Part shown: piece after piece, positions 36,329-46,525 of the stretch
Numbering within the stretch: the first letter of the stretch is position 1
How the letters are laid out: each line of letters begins with the position of its first letter
Source: Bacillus sp. FJAT-29814
Lineage (GTDB): Bacteria > Bacillota > Bacilli > Bacillales > Cytobacillaceae
Reading direction: 5' to 3'
Length of the DNA stretch: 64,000 bases
Assembly (NCBI RefSeq): GCF_001510715.1
Contig: NZ_LMTJ01000005.1
Span: forward strand, 47,170-111,169
Program-made: the position numbers and the translations under genes
The notes under the pieces: generated by a model
The model's database searches: none
Seen by the model: the letters and a program-made list of their open reading frames with translations, nothing else
Told to the model about the DNA's origin: nothing

Positions 36329-37171
36329 ATGGAGACATTAAAGGTAGGAAATGTTATGCTGACATGGCTGTCCGGCGGGGTGACCAACCTCGACGGCGGA
36401 GCAATGTTTGGTGTTGTGCCACGGGCGCTATGGTCCCGTAAGTATCCGGCAAATGAAAAAAACCAAATCGAATTGCCAACAGATCCGATTCTTATCCAAA
36501 CCGGAAGTCACAATATTTTGTTGGAATCAGGGCTTGGAAAAGGGAAACTTTCGGAAAAGCAATTAAGAAACTTTGGCGTAACGGCGGAATCCAACGTGGA
36601 AGAATCCTTAATGAAGCTCGGGTTAACTCCGTTAGACATCAATTATATCCTCATGACACATATGCATAACGACCATGCAGCGGGATTGACGAAAATAGTG
36701 GATGGTGTCTTTAAGTCGACTTTTTCAAAGGCGAAAATTATCACTTCCCAGGTTGAGTGGGACGAAATGAGAAATCCCAATATCCGGTCAAAAGCTACAT
36801 ACTTTAAAGAAAATTGGCAACCGATTGAGACACAGGTCGTTCCATTTGAAGAAGCTTGGACGCTTGGGCCAATCACCATGGTCCACACTGGCGGGCACAG
36901 CAATGGCCACTCAATTGTCATGATTGAGGATGCTGGTGAAATGTCAATCCACATGGGAGACCTTATGGGAACCCATGCACATCAAAATAGTTTATGGGTG
37001 ATGGCCTATGATGACTATCCGATGGATTCTATCGCGGCAAAGGAAAAATGGGTGCCGTATGCGATGGAAAAAAACGCCTGGTTCACCTTTTACCATGATG
37101 CTTATTATCGGGCAGTCAAATGGGGGGACCAAGGACGGGAAATCATTGAAAGCGTTAAAAGAAGCCGCTGA
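36329..37171 (+). CDS. ytnP: Metallo-beta-lactamase-fold hydrolase YtnP
   Basis: 280 residues. The zinc-binding motif HMHNDHAAG (HxHxDH) is near residue 112, with later ligands in [10 protein letters not shown] and [10 protein letters not shown]. YtnP proteins are reported lactonases that can quench acyl-homoserine-lactone-type signals; here that is family knowledge only. AAAGGGGG lies before the ATG. Confidence 0.92.
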   Translation: METLKVGNVMLTWLSGGVTNLDGGAMFGVVPRALWSRKYPANEKNQIELPTDPILIQTGSHNILLESGLGKGKLSEKQLRNFGVTAESNVEESLMKLGLTPLDINYILMTHMHNDHAAGLTKIVDGVFKSTFSKAKIITSQVEWDEMRNPNIRSKATYFKENWQPIETQVVPFEEAWTLGPITMVHTGGHSNGHSIVMIEDAGEMSIHMGDLMGTHAHQNSLWVMAYDDYPMDSIAAKEKWVPYAMEKNAWFTFYHDAYYRAVKWGDQGREIIESVKRSR

Positions 37172-37178
37172 AGAAATG

Positions 37179-37210
37179 ACGGCAATCGTAACTGAACGAT
37201 TGCCGTTTTA
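37179..37210. terminator. Bidirectional terminator between ytnP and ytzB
   Basis: CGGCAATCG (37180-37188) pairs perfectly with CGATTGCCG (37197-37205); T residues follow on the plus strand. Confidence 0.85.
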
Positions 37211-37212
37211 GG

Positions 37213-37542
37213 TTAAGATACCCTTTCTTCGTTAAGAAGGCGGACGTCAAGCAGGGCTCCGGTTGAAGCGTCTGCAATAAATTCAAATTGTTCCGTCTTT
37301 CCGTTATTATTTTTCGATATGCCGCCCTTGTAGACTTGATATTGAACCTGGTGCTTTTCAAATGGTTCTGCTTTCATATGTATCCAAGAGCCGCTGATTG
37401 GTCCGTTTTGCTTAAAATGGTCTTTCACGTTTTCCAATACCTTTTCTGGTGATACATTTGTAGTGCTAGAAATAACGGTTTTTGCCGCAAACCCCGCAAG
37501 TATGCCTACTGAAACCCCCAGTGCAAACGACTTCCAATTCAT
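37213..37542 (-). CDS. ytzB: PepSY-domain membrane protein YtzB
   Basis: 109 residues: an N-terminal membrane helix (residues 4-25) and an extracytoplasmic PepSY-like domain (VSPEKVLENVKDHFKQNG, then ASTGALLDVRLLNE). Such domains may inhibit or escort proteases at the cell surface. GGGGGTTGGG precedes the ATG. It converges on ytnP, as in B. subtilis. Confidence 0.85.
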   Translation of the reverse strand: MNWKSFALGVSVGILAGFAAKTVISSTTNVSPEKVLENVKDHFKQNGPISGSWIHMKAEPFEKHQVQYQVYKGGISKNNNGKTEQFEFIADASTGALLDVRLLNEERVS

Positions 37543-37711
37543 AACCCAACCCCCTATTTGAATGAAAAAATGGGCGATATAATCTTTCTTTTAGTATATC
37601 GTATTTTTAAATAAACCGGTATTATTACAACAAATATTGGTAAGCCGTCTAAAATTTCTGTAGAATAAGTACTATACATAATAAAAGAGATTTTCCAAAG
37701 GAGCATTCATA

Positions 37712-38785
37712 ATGAACGAACAAACATTAAAACTGTTTCAAACACTGACAGAGCTTCCAGGGGCACCTGGCAATGAGCATCAGGTCCGCAAATTTATGAA
37801 AGAGCAGCTATCGCTTTACGCTGACGAGATTGTTCAAGATCGGCTTGGAAGTATCTTTGGTGTCAAAAAAGGGAATGAGAATGGCCCGACCATCATGGTT
37901 GCAGGTCACATGGATGAGGTTGGCTTTATGGTGACAGCCATTACCGAAAACGGCATGCTTCGTTTTCAACCGCTTGGAGGCTGGTGGAGCCAGGTGCTGC
38001 TTGCCCAACGCGTTCAGGTCATGACGAATAACGGCCCGGTGATCGGAGTTGTGGGTTCGATTCCGCCTCATTTATTAGACGAGTCGAAGAAAAATAAACC
38101 AATGGACATCAAAAATATGTTGATTGATATTGGAGCGGATAACCGTACGGATGCCGAAAGAATCGGTATTAGGCCTGGTCAGGCAATCTTGCCGATTTGT
38201 CCGTTCACACCAATGGCCAATGAGAAGAAGATTTTAGCGAAGGCATGGGATAATCGTTATGGCTGTGGTTTGGCAATTGAACTGCTGCAAGAGGTTAACG
38301 GCGAAACATTGCCAAATATCCTTTATTCCGGTGCTACTGTTCAGGAAGAAGTGGGCCTGCGCGGGGCACAAACGGCATCGAACATGATTAAACCTGATCT
38401 CTTCTTTGCGCTTGATGCAAGCCCGGCCAATGATATGACAGGGGATAAAAATGAATTTGGCCAATTAGGCAAAGGCACCTTGCTTCGTATTCTTGATAAG
38501 TCGATGGTGACACATCGCGGAATGCGGGAGTTTGTCCTCGATATGGCGGAAACGCACCATATTCCATATCAATATTTTGTTTCTCAAGGCGGAACCGACG
38601 CCGGCCGCGTCCATCTATCGAATGAAGGCGTTCCAAGTGCGGTGATCGGGATTTGTTCACGTTACATCCACACCCATGCTTCCATCATTCATGTGGACGA
38701 TTATGCTGCGGCAAAAGAACTATTAGTCAAGCTTGTAAAGGCTTGCGACAAGACGACAGTCGATACTATAAAAGCAAACAGCTGA
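37712..38785 (+). CDS. ytoP: M42-family aminopeptidase YtoP
   Basis: 357 residues. The co-catalytic metal site is visible: [11 protein letters not shown] (His, Asp), AWDNRYG (bridging Asp), [10 protein letters not shown] (catalytic Glu pair), ALDASPA, and [11 protein letters not shown] near the C-terminus. M42 enzymes form tetrahedral dodecamers that trim peptides in the cytoplasm. AAAGGAG precedes the ATG. Confidence 0.94.
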   Translation: MNEQTLKLFQTLTELPGAPGNEHQVRKFMKEQLSLYADEIVQDRLGSIFGVKKGNENGPTIMVAGHMDEVGFMVTAITENGMLRFQPLGGWWSQVLLAQRVQVMTNNGPVIGVVGSIPPHLLDESKKNKPMDIKNMLIDIGADNRTDAERIGIRPGQAILPICPFTPMANEKKILAKAWDNRYGCGLAIELLQEVNGETLPNILYSGATVQEEVGLRGAQTASNMIKPDLFFALDASPANDMTGDKNEFGQLGKGTLLRILDKSMVTHRGMREFVLDMAETHHIPYQYFVSQGGTDAGRVHLSNEGVPSAVIGICSRYIHTHASIIHVDDYAAAKELLVKLVKACDKTTVDTIKANS

Positions 38786-38791
38786 TTTTTC

Positions 38792-38820
38792 AAGGGGCAT
38801 GGAGGGTCATGCCCCTTTTT
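38792..38820 (+). terminator. Terminator of ytoP
   Basis: AAGGGGCATG pairs with CATGCCCCTT around GAGGGT, followed by T residues. It stands just 20 bases before the next start codon. Confidence 0.85.
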
Positions 38821-38839
38821 CGATAAGGAGTGAACATCT

Positions 38840-39364
38840 ATGAGAATTATTATTGGCTCGAAAAACCCAACAAAGATAGCCGCAGTTAAGAATAGCTTTC
38901 GTGGCCATCATGGTGCCGAATTCCACGCATTGGATGTTCCATCCGGTGTAAGTGAGCAACCTTTCTCGGATGAAGAAACGATAAAAGGGGCAGTCAATCG
39001 GGCTGTAAGGGCGCTGCAGCAGGGGGATGGCGATATTGGAATCGGCCTTGAAGGAGGCGTCCATGAAACAAGCCATGGCTTGCTGCTTTGCAATTGGGGG
39101 GCACTGGCCACCAAAGATATGGAACCGATTATTGCTGGAGGCGCCAGATTCCTGCTGCCGGAAGAAGTTGCCGCCAGACTAAGAGCAGGTGAAGAACTTG
39201 GCCCGGTTATGGACGATTACGCCAAGAAGAAAAACGTCAGTAAGCAAGAAGGAGCGGTTGGCATTTTTACAAACGGCCTGGTCAATCGTTCGGCAATGTT
39301 TACCCATGTAATGAATCTTCTTGTAGGTCAATTTACTTACCAAAGGGAGCACGCAAATAAATAA
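38840..39364 (+). CDS. DUF84 (YjjX-like) inosine/xanthosine triphosphatase family protein
   Basis: 174 residues. IIIGSKNPTKIAAVKNSF at the N-terminus and GLEGGVHE in the middle are the nucleotide-binding marks of the NTPase PhosTac/YjjX family, which hydrolyse non-canonical purine triphosphates to clean the nucleotide pool. AAGGAGTGA lies before the ATG. A DUF84 gene in this position is common in Bacilli. Confidence 0.88.
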   Translation: MRIIIGSKNPTKIAAVKNSFRGHHGAEFHALDVPSGVSEQPFSDEETIKGAVNRAVRALQQGDGDIGIGLEGGVHETSHGLLLCNWGALATKDMEPIIAGGARFLLPEEVAARLRAGEELGPVMDDYAKKKNVSKQEGAVGIFTNGLVNRSAMFTHVMNLLVGQFTYQREHANK

Positions 39365-39372
39365 TTTATTCT

Positions 39373-39402
39373 CCAGTACCGGGATAAGGTACTGGTTTTT
39401 TT
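39373..39402 (+). terminator. Terminator of the DUF84 gene
   Basis: CCAGTACC pairs with GGTACTGG around GGGATAA; seven T residues follow. Confidence 0.92.
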
Positions 39403-39500
39403 GTTTTTCGACATTAAAAATCGACAAAAATCTTGTCATTTGAATATTCTGGCAGTTATGATAGTGGTGGGACTATTTTCTTATTTTTGGAGGCGAAGAA

Positions 39501-40007
39501 ATGAAACGCATGAATGCCATCTTCATCCTGATTATAATTGCCATATTCTTGACTGCCTGCAGCGGGCCATCATTTTCGCAAGAAAGCAAAACAACGATAA
39601 AGACAGTAAGAACCACATTTCAGGAAAAAGCAAAAAAACCGAATAAAAAGAGCGGCAATATCCACTTTTACATTCCATTTGGCTATGAAATCGATGAAAC
39701 CGCTCCTAATAATATCATTTTAAAAAATGGCTCAAAGACCTATATTCTGTTTGTCAATCCACAAGAAAAAGCCGCCAGTGAGGTTGTATATAAATCAACA
39801 GTCGAACAATATGAGAAGCTTGATGTAAATGAGAAATTCACCGGCAGGCAGGAACTTGGATTCCTAACGATTAAACAATTGGAAGATAACTTAAACGAAG
39901 TGACTGTTGGTATTGGCGGCGTTAAACTCACATCACAAGTAAAAACAAGCAATTTGGAATCAGAAGCAAAAGTGATGATGCAAATCGCCAAGTCGGTTCA
40001 CCAATAA
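39501..40007 (+). CDS. Lipoprotein of unknown function
   Basis: 168 residues. The signal peptide ends in LTAC (Cys20), a lipobox. The mature part is basic at first (EKAKKPNKKSGN), then has an alternating beta pattern (IHFYIPFGYEIDE...NNIILKNGSKTYILFVN) and an amphipathic C-terminus. I do not recognise a family. GGAGGCGAAG precedes the ATG. It stands directly before ytpP with no terminator between. Confidence 0.8.
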   Translation: MKRMNAIFILIIIAIFLTACSGPSFSQESKTTIKTVRTTFQEKAKKPNKKSGNIHFYIPFGYEIDETAPNNIILKNGSKTYILFVNPQEKAASEVVYKSTVEQYEKLDVNEKFTGRQELGFLTIKQLEDNLNEVTVGIGGVKLTSQVKTSNLESEAKVMMQIAKSVHQ

Positions 40008-40104
40008 AGGAGTTCTTTTCCGGAAACGATCAAACAGATTATTAGACATAGCCGCGGATGGACTGCTATTATTTTTATGGAGTTTATGAACGGAGGTATG
40101 CAAC

Positions 40105-40419
40105 ATGAAACATTTAGAGTCTATCGAGGAATTTACACAATTGCGGGATAATGGCAGGACTATTTTTATGTTTTCGGCTAACTGGTGCCCGGATTGCCGT
40201 TTTATCGACCCAGTTTTACCGGAAATTGAAGCCGAATTTTCCGAGTTTACATTCATCCATGTCGATCGCGACGATTTTATTGATATATGCCAGCAGCTTG
40301 ATGTGTATGGCATCCCGAGCTTTGTCGCCTTTGAAAATGGCAAAGAGCTTGGCCGGTTTGTAAGTAAAGACCGCAAGACACAAGAGGAAATTGAAGCATT
40401 TATCTCAGGTTTAAAATGA
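40105..40419 (+). CDS. ytpP: Thioredoxin-like protein YtpP
   Basis: 104 residues with one thioredoxin fold. The active site is WCPDC in FSANWCPDCRFIDPVLPE (Cys near residues 29 and 32), and the cis-proline is in YGIPSFVAF. It is cytoplasmic. CGGAGG lies before the ATG. Position before ytpQ matches B. subtilis. Confidence 0.92.
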   Translation: MKHLESIEEFTQLRDNGRTIFMFSANWCPDCRFIDPVLPEIEAEFSEFTFIHVDRDDFIDICQQLDVYGIPSFVAFENGKELGRFVSKDRKTQEEIEAFISGLK

Positions 40420-40425
40420 TCTTTG

Positions 40426-40457
40426 CCTCCGCTCCTTTTGGGGCTGGAGGTTTTTTA
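40426..40457 (+). terminator. Terminator of ytpP
   Basis: CCTCCGCTCC pairs with GGGGCTGGAGG (one bulge, loop TTTT), followed by six T residues. Confidence 0.85.
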
Positions 40458-40496
40458 GTGTACAATAAATAAAACTCCTTATCGGGTGGGAAGCAA

Positions 40497-41291
40497 ATGA
40501 AAATGGACAGCAATAAAATGAAGCGTGAACTCGAAGCACGACTCAGCAGAGAGGACAGAATGATTTCATATGACCGTGAAAAGGACCAGCTCCGGATAGA
40601 AAGCAAGCTGGCGGGAAAAGGAATTACCATTTCTTTGGGCGGTGTTGTTGCTAAATGGCATAATGAAAAGGAAAAAGCTATTGATGAAATCGTCTATTAT
40701 GTCGAAGAAGGTTTGCGGGCCATGGTTGAGCCTGTTCAGCTCGAGGACCATGAAAAACGGATTTTTCCGGTAATTCGCTCGTCATCATTTCCAAAGGAAG
40801 CAGAAGAAGGCGTACCGTTCCTCATCGATGACCATACTGCCGAAACAAAAATTTATTATGCATATGATATGGGGAAGACATACCGGTTAATTGACTCAAA
40901 AATCATCGAAATGGAAAAATGGGATCCTTCAAGGATAAGGGAAATTGCCTTATTTAATGCACGCTCGTTATCAACATCGGTAAAAGAGGATCAGGTAGCC
41001 GGGAATATTTTTTACTTTTTAAATACAAACGATGGCTATGATGCAAGCAGAATCTTAAATAAAGGGTTCCTAAACGAAATGGAAACCAGAATCGAAGGAA
41101 CTTTTGTTTTGGCCGTCCCGCATCAGGATGTGCTAATTATGGCGGATGTGAGAAATGACAGAGGCTATGATATTTTGGCACAAATGGCGATGAGCTTTTT
41201 TGCTAGTGGCCGGGTTCCGATTACGGCGTTATCGTTTTTATATGAAAATGGACAGTTGGAACCGATTTTTATTCTTGGGAAAAACAAATAA
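40497..41291 (+). CDS. ytpQ: DUF1444 family protein YtpQ
   Basis: 264 residues, soluble, starting [20 protein letters not shown] and matching the DUF1444 family (YtpQ) of Bacilli. Its function is unknown. In B. subtilis ytpQ is followed by ytpR, a tRNA-binding-domain gene; here ytpR is absent and sftA follows after 160 bases. GGGTGGGAAG is the likely ribosome-binding site. Confidence 0.9.
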   Translation: MKMDSNKMKRELEARLSREDRMISYDREKDQLRIESKLAGKGITISLGGVVAKWHNEKEKAIDEIVYYVEEGLRAMVEPVQLEDHEKRIFPVIRSSSFPKEAEEGVPFLIDDHTAETKIYYAYDMGKTYRLIDSKIIEMEKWDPSRIREIALFNARSLSTSVKEDQVAGNIFYFLNTNDGYDASRILNKGFLNEMETRIEGTFVLAVPHQDVLIMADVRNDRGYDILAQMAMSFFASGRVPITALSFLYENGQLEPIFILGKNK

Positions 41292-41454
41292 CCGGAAACG
41301 GGGGAGATCACTATGTATAGTGGTCTTTTTTCATGATTCTTTCCCACTTACCTCCAGATTTGGGGAGAATTTGACCGATTCTAAAGAATTATGTCGAAAA
41401 AATCCAAAATGCTGATAAAATAGAATGATAGTAGAACAAGAAAGAGTGATAGTT

Positions 41455-43827
41455 TTGAGCTGGATCCAAAACTTTTTTCAAAAATTAAAAAGAGATGATG
41501 CAAACGCATTTGACGAGTCGTTCGTACATAATCTTAAAACGGATGTTTCTTTCCTAGTTAAACAAAAAGAAAGCGTAAAGGATGTAGAGACACGAATTTC
41601 CTACCAATACCCGAAAAATGCAGTTCCTGTCCCGAAAGATAAAATCAAACCATCCGTTGAAAAGCTTCCGCAAAAAAGAAAAGAGAGGCATGTCAGTAAA
41701 CAAGCACAAGCTCTCCCGCTAACCCAACCAGTAAAAAAGGAAGCAGTGATTCCAGAAAAGGAGAAGCCAACAAGATCCCGGCGCCCCTTTCAACCAACTG
41801 AAATTCCTTCTCCGGTGTTTGGTTTTAAAAGGCCGGAAAAGCCCAGTACCGCAGTGGAGCATGAATTGTCCCATTTTCTTGAGGAGGATGCCGCCAGTCA
41901 ATTAGTACAGACTGAGGTAAAGCTAGAACCGTTAAAGGATTCGATTCAATTTGAACCAGTACATGCAGAAAATAGCTCCATTATTGAAGAGGTAATTCAA
42001 GAAGAGTTGATTCCCGAAGAACTTAAGAGCGAGGACGCTGAAAGCTCGGAAGAATTAAACCTAATTCTCGAGGAATCTGATCATAATGAGGTTTCGGCTG
42101 CCGACCAGCAGGACGAACCGGAAACGCTGCTTAAACCCGATCGGCCGAAGCGTTCCCATTTGCCATTTAATGTCATGATGTTAAAGCAGGACCGGGAAAA
42201 ATGGGAAGCACGAAAAAAACACCAAGAACAAAGTCATAAGCCGGAACCATCATTGGTCCAACCGCCTGCTGACGCTGCGGAAAGAGCATTGGTCCAATCC
42301 CCTGCTAACGCTGCGGTAAGATCATTAGTCCAATCGCCTGCTGAGGCTCCAGAAAGCAAACAGTTGAGAGTGGAGCAAACGACCAATCTACCCAGTCTCG
42401 ATCAGATAGGGGACTATAAATTTCCGGAACTAGGTTTGCTTAACCCGCCAATTTCCGAAGAAAAGGATATGGAATGGCTGCATTACCAGGAGGAACTGCT
42501 AAATCAAACTCTGGTAAACTTTAATGTTGGAGCCAGTGTTGTCAATCTCACACAAGGCCCATCCGTTACCCGATTTGAAGTCCAGCCTGAGCCAGGGGTA
42601 AAGGTCAATAAAATTACGAACTTAAGTGATGATATCAAGTTGAGCCTGGCCGCAAGGGATATCAGGATTGAAGCGCCGATTCCGGGCAAGCATACGATTG
42701 GAATAGAGGTCCCGAATCAAAAATCACGGCCGGTAAGGATCAGCGAAATTATTCGCAGCCGTGTTTTCATCGAGTCAAGTTCTCCACTGACGGCGGTGCT
42801 CGGGCTCGATATTGCCGGCAAGCCGATTGTCACGGACTTAAAGAAAATGCCGCACGGATTAATTGCCGGGGCAACCGGGTCCGGTAAAAGTGTTTGCATC
42901 AACTCGATTTTGGTCAGTCTGCTGTATAAAGCAAGTCCGGAGGATTTAAAGCTCCTCTTGATTGACCCGAAAATGGTTGAACTTGCCCCGTACAATCGAA
43001 TCCCACATTTGGTCAGCCCGGTGATCACCGATGTAAAGGCTGCCACCGCTGCCTTGAAATGGGCTGTGGATGAAATGGAACGGCGCTATGAACTGTTTGC
43101 CCATACTGGTGTCCGTGATATCAATCGATTTAATGAATTGGCAATAGAACATAAACGATACTCTGATAAACTTCCGTACATTGTCATTATAATTGATGAG
43201 TTAGCAGACTTAATGATGATGTCACCGGCAGATGTCGAGGAAGCGATTTGCCGGATTGCCCAAAAGGCAAGAGCGTGCGGAATCCATTTGATTATCGCAA
43301 CACAGCGCCCGTCGGTCGATGTCATAACCGGATTAATTAAGGCCAATATTCCTACCAGGGTGGCGTTCTCTGTTTCATCACAGGTGGATTCGCGGACGAT
43401 TATCGACATCAGCGGTGCGGAGAAACTGCTCGGCCGCGGGGACATGTTATTTTTAGAAAATGGTTCTTCAAAGCCCGTCCGTCTGCAGGGGACGTTTGTC
43501 TCTGACGAAGAAATTGACCATGTAGTGGACCATGTCAAAGCGGAACGCGAGCCGGATTATTTGTTTCACCAAGAGGAACTTTTAAAGAAGGCGCAAATAT
43601 CCGAAGAGGAAGACGAATTATTTTATGAAGCGTGCGAATTTATTATTGAGCAGGGCGGTGCCTCTACCTCGAGCCTGCAGCGCCGCTTTAAAATTGGCTA
43701 CAACCGTGCCGCCAGACTGATGGATATCCTCGAGCAGAACGGTTATATTACCGGGGCAAACGGCAGTAAGCCGCGCGAAGTATTAATCACTGAAGCTGAC
43801 CTAGAGTCGATTCAAGATCAAGTCTAA
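41455..43827 (+). CDS. sftA: DNA translocase SftA (FtsK/SpoIIIE family)
   Basis: About 790 residues from a TTG at 41455 (MSWIQNFF, as in SftA proteins); ATG 41425 lies upstream without a good site. There are no membrane helices, unlike SpoIIIE. Residues 1-300 form a charged, Pro/Glu-rich linker with three 12-residue repeats. The motor follows: GATGSGKSVCINSILVSLL (Walker A), YIVIIIDELADLMM (Walker B), ATQRPSVDVITG. The C-terminal gamma winged helix (FYEACEFIIEQGGASTSSLQ) reads DNA polarity sequences. It clears DNA from the closing septum. Confidence 0.93.
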   Translation: MSWIQNFFQKLKRDDANAFDESFVHNLKTDVSFLVKQKESVKDVETRISYQYPKNAVPVPKDKIKPSVEKLPQKRKERHVSKQAQALPLTQPVKKEAVIPEKEKPTRSRRPFQPTEIPSPVFGFKRPEKPSTAVEHELSHFLEEDAASQLVQTEVKLEPLKDSIQFEPVHAENSSIIEEVIQEELIPEELKSEDAESSEELNLILEESDHNEVSAADQQDEPETLLKPDRPKRSHLPFNVMMLKQDREKWEARKKHQEQSHKPEPSLVQPPADAAERALVQSPANAAVRSLVQSPAEAPESKQLRVEQTTNLPSLDQIGDYKFPELGLLNPPISEEKDMEWLHYQEELLNQTLVNFNVGASVVNLTQGPSVTRFEVQPEPGVKVNKITNLSDDIKLSLAARDIRIEAPIPGKHTIGIEVPNQKSRPVRISEIIRSRVFIESSSPLTAVLGLDIAGKPIVTDLKKMPHGLIAGATGSGKSVCINSILVSLLYKASPEDLKLLLIDPKMVELAPYNRIPHLVSPVITDVKAATAALKWAVDEMERRYELFAHTGVRDINRFNELAIEHKRYSDKLPYIVIIIDELADLMMMSPADVEEAICRIAQKARACGIHLIIATQRPSVDVITGLIKANIPTRVAFSVSSQVDSRTIIDISGAEKLLGRGDMLFLENGSSKPVRLQGTFVSDEEIDHVVDHVKAEREPDYLFHQEELLKKAQISEEEDELFYEACEFIIEQGGASTSSLQRRFKIGYNRAARLMDILEQNGYITGANGSKPREVLITEADLESIQDQV
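42250..42357 (+). repeat. Three tandem 36-bp repeats inside the SftA linker
   Basis: Units at 42250, 42286 and 42322 encode SLVQPPADAAER, ALVQSPANAAVR and SLVQSPAEAPES. The reading frame is kept. The copies are similar in DNA too, so the expansion is fairly recent. Confidence 0.85.
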
Positions 43828-44028
43828 ATATATAGATGTGGACAAATAATATATAGTGCAAAAGAATTGGATTGAACATGAAAAATAGTTTTTATAAAAG
43901 AACAGTGCTATAATAGTGAAATATGTTTTAACTAAAGGCAGTACATCTGCACCCGTTGTTATTCCGAATAACAAATAAAGACAGATGTCATATACTGTTT
44001 TACAGATACGTTGGTTGGAGGTTCTTCT

Positions 44029-45327
44029 ATGACAATTTACCATTTTGTAGGTATAAAGGGGTCTGGAATGAGTGCACTTGCACAAGTGCTGCACGATATG
44101 AAATTTCAAGTGCAAGGCTCCGATGTCGAAAAGCGCTTTTTTACTCAGGCTGCCCTTGAGCAATCGGGAATTAAAATGCTCCCGTTTCAAAAGGAAAATA
44201 TTCAGCCAGGTATGACGATTATTGCAGGGAATGCTTTTCCTGATACCCATGAAGAAATTCAAGAAGCGATGAAGCTTGGACTTCCTATTGTACGGTACCA
44301 TCGATTTTTGGGAGATTTTATGCAAAATTTTACGAGCGTTGCGGTTACGGGCGCTCATGGGAAAACATCAACGACAGGGCTTCTGGCGCATGTGATCGCC
44401 GGGGCAAAACCTACTTCCTTTTTAATCGGTGATGGGACCGGAAAAGGGGAAGAAGGCGCTGAATATTTTGTTTTTGAAGCTTGTGAATATAGAAGGCATT
44501 TCCTATCCTATTTTCCTGATTATGCGATCATGACAAATATCGATTTTGACCATCCTGATTATTTTGCCAATATTGACGATGTCTTTTCGGCATTTCAGGA
44601 ATTGGCCGTTCAAGTGAAAAAAGGGATATTTGCCTATGGAGATGATGAACAGCTTCAAAAAATCCAAGCAAAGGTTCCTGTCTTGTTCTACGGATTCCAA
44701 GAGGAAAATGATTATCAGGCGGCCAATATTGTAAAAACCACTGAAGGAACAAGCTTCGATGTGTTTATCCGTAATACCTATTATGATACGTTTTCCATTC
44801 CCACCTTTGGTGACCATAGCGTGCTAAATGCTCTTGCGGTCATTGGCGTCTGCCATTATGAAGGAATTGACGTTGCGATTGTGAAAGATCGGCTCACAAC
44901 GTTCCAAGGTGTAAAAAGAAGATTTACTGAGAAAAAACTCGGCGGTCAAATCTTAATTGACGATTATGCCCATCACCCAACAGAAATCAAGGCTACCATT
45001 GATGCTGCCAAGCAAAAATATCCTGACAGCCAAATCGTGGCCGTGTTCCAGCCGCATACATTCACAAGAACACAGGCGTTTTTGGACGATTTTGCCGAAA
45101 GCCTGCGCTTGGCGGATAAAACCTATTTATGCGAGATTTTTGGCTCTGCTAGGGAAAAACATGGGAAGCTGTCAATCGAGGATTTGCAGGAGAAAATTCC
45201 TGGTTCGGAAATTCTTTCTGAAGATAACACTTCTGTGTTAAAAGAACATCGAAACAGTGTCATCATCTTTATGGGAGCAGGGGACATACAGAAGTTCCAG
45301 GAATCCTATGAAAAACAAATTGTTTAA
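44029..45327 (+). CDS. murC: UDP-N-acetylmuramate--L-alanine ligase
   Basis: 432 residues from ATG 44029, selected by TTGGAGG. The N-terminal UDP-binding loop is [15 protein letters not shown], the ATP-binding motif is [12 protein letters not shown], and [14 protein letters not shown] is the conserved middle-domain segment. It adds the first L-Ala to UDP-MurNAc in peptidoglycan precursor synthesis. Next to sftA and ytxG as in B. subtilis. Confidence 0.97.
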   Translation: MTIYHFVGIKGSGMSALAQVLHDMKFQVQGSDVEKRFFTQAALEQSGIKMLPFQKENIQPGMTIIAGNAFPDTHEEIQEAMKLGLPIVRYHRFLGDFMQNFTSVAVTGAHGKTSTTGLLAHVIAGAKPTSFLIGDGTGKGEEGAEYFVFEACEYRRHFLSYFPDYAIMTNIDFDHPDYFANIDDVFSAFQELAVQVKKGIFAYGDDEQLQKIQAKVPVLFYGFQEENDYQAANIVKTTEGTSFDVFIRNTYYDTFSIPTFGDHSVLNALAVIGVCHYEGIDVAIVKDRLTTFQGVKRRFTEKKLGGQILIDDYAHHPTEIKATIDAAKQKYPDSQIVAVFQPHTFTRTQAFLDDFAESLRLADKTYLCEIFGSAREKHGKLSIEDLQEKIPGSEILSEDNTSVLKEHRNSVIIFMGAGDIQKFQESYEKQIV

Positions 45328-45338
45328 TAGTAAACAGG

Positions 45339-45369
45339 GGATACCAGCAAAAAGCTGGCATCCTTTTTT
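45339..45369 (+). terminator. Terminator of murC
   Basis: GGATACCAGC pairs with GCTGGCATCC (one mismatch) around five A residues; six T residues follow. Confidence 0.85.
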
Positions 45370-45504
45370 GTTATGAGGAAATTTTTATAACAAATGGCAG
45401 GAAAATAGGACAAAAGAATGGAAGTAGTATAAGATATTGTCATGGTTTAATCATTGGCATGATGGGTTATACATAATGATAGGAATTTGACGGAGGTTTT
45501 ATTG

Positions 45505-45966
45505 GTGGAAATTATTTTATACTTAAGCGCGGCCTTGGTCGCGATCGCATTTTTTGTGCTCGTGATTTATTTATCGGCAACATTAAAATCCCTGAAGGTT
45601 ACGCTGAACAGTGTCTCAGACACCCTGAAAGGGTTGGAAAAGCAGCTTGAAGGCGTGACGAGTGAAACGACCTCTTTATTGCAAAAAACAAATGCTCTGG
45701 CTGACGATTTGCAGCAAAAATCGGAGCAGTTGAATAGTGTCGTTGATGCGGTCAAAGACGTCGGCACATCCGTAAAAAAGTTTAATGGGTCGTTAAAAAA
45801 TATCACAAATTCCATCGACCAGCAGGTAGAGGACAGCAAAGAAACTGTATCACAAATCGTCCAATGGACCAATGTATTTCTGGAATTGAAGGATAAGTGG
45901 CAGGCACGAAAACAGGCTAAAGTCGAAGAAAATGTAAAAGAGAAACAAAGAGTTCGTTCGCAATAA
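45505..45966 (+). CDS. ytxG: YtxG family membrane protein (DUF948)
   Basis: 153 residues from GTG 45505, with GGAGG eight bases upstream. One N-terminal membrane helix (residues 4-25) is followed by a long coiled coil with regular heptads (DTLKGLEKQLEGVTSETTSL...), the DUF948 plan, and a basic tail. In B. subtilis ytxGHJ is a general-stress operon. The gene reads into ytxH with 25 bases between. Confidence 0.9.
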   Translation: MEIILYLSAALVAIAFFVLVIYLSATLKSLKVTLNSVSDTLKGLEKQLEGVTSETTSLLQKTNALADDLQQKSEQLNSVVDAVKDVGTSVKKFNGSLKNITNSIDQQVEDSKETVSQIVQWTNVFLELKDKWQARKQAKVEENVKEKQRVRSQ

Positions 45967-45991
45967 TTTTTTCAAGGAGGTTGGAGTGAAT

Positions 45992-46444
45992 ATGACCAAA
46001 AGGGAATACGAACTGCGTGAAACAAACCAAAGCCGGAACGAGGAGGACTCATCAAGCAGCTTTTTGCTGGGTGCGATTGTTGGCGGGGTGATTGGGGCGG
46101 CGGCCACTTTACTTTTTTCAACCAAAACGGGGAAGGAACTGCGCGATTCAGTCAGAAAGGATTCGATTTTGGATTTAACGGAAAACGTGAAGGCCAAGAC
46201 CATTACTCTTTCCCAAGGACTTGCCCAGCAATCAACGGACTTGCTCAATAAGGTAAAAGGAAAACCTCACGTTCAAGATGCCGCTTTGGAGGAATCGGAA
46301 CAGGCGTATATTTCCATCCAAGGCCCAAATTCCAATTCAGGCAGCAATAAAGCTGCGGGCACTTCAAAAAGCGATGAAATCAGAAGAAAATTGGCGGAAG
46401 CTCAAAAAGCCTTCGATGAAGAAGAGAGCAAGGTAAAGCTTTAG
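45992..46444 (+). CDS. ytxH: YtxH family membrane protein
   Basis: 150 residues. After a polar N-terminus a glycine-rich helix (FLLGAIVGGVIGAAATLLFS, residues about 23-42) and STKTGKELR give the YtxH (gas-vesicle-protein-like) mark; the rest is a helical, low-complexity tail. ATG 45992 is used here; the GTG at 45986 is possible given AAGGAGG at 45974. Stress-related, role unknown. Confidence 0.9.
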   Translation: MTKREYELRETNQSRNEEDSSSSFLLGAIVGGVIGAAATLLFSTKTGKELRDSVRKDSILDLTENVKAKTITLSQGLAQQSTDLLNKVKGKPHVQDAALEESEQAYISIQGPNSNSGSNKAAGTSKSDEIRRKLAEAQKAFDEEESKVKL

Positions 46445-46472
46445 CAGACTAAAACACATTATTTGTGATAGC

Positions 46473-46511
46473 AACGGTGAAGTGATAAAATTACTTCACC
46501 GTTTATTTTTT
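46473..46511 (+). terminator. Terminator of ytxG-ytxH
   Basis: AACGGTGAAGT pairs perfectly with ACTTCACCGTT, then a T-rich tract. The ytxJ ribosome-binding site follows closely. Confidence 0.85.
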
Positions 46512-46525
46512 TGGAGGTTATAACA

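Noticed and set aside
43801..44358. A 185-codon minus-strand frame over the start of murC
   Set aside because: It is the antisense shadow of murC; no promoter or ribosome-binding site, and Cys/His/Leu-rich composition typical of reverse frames.
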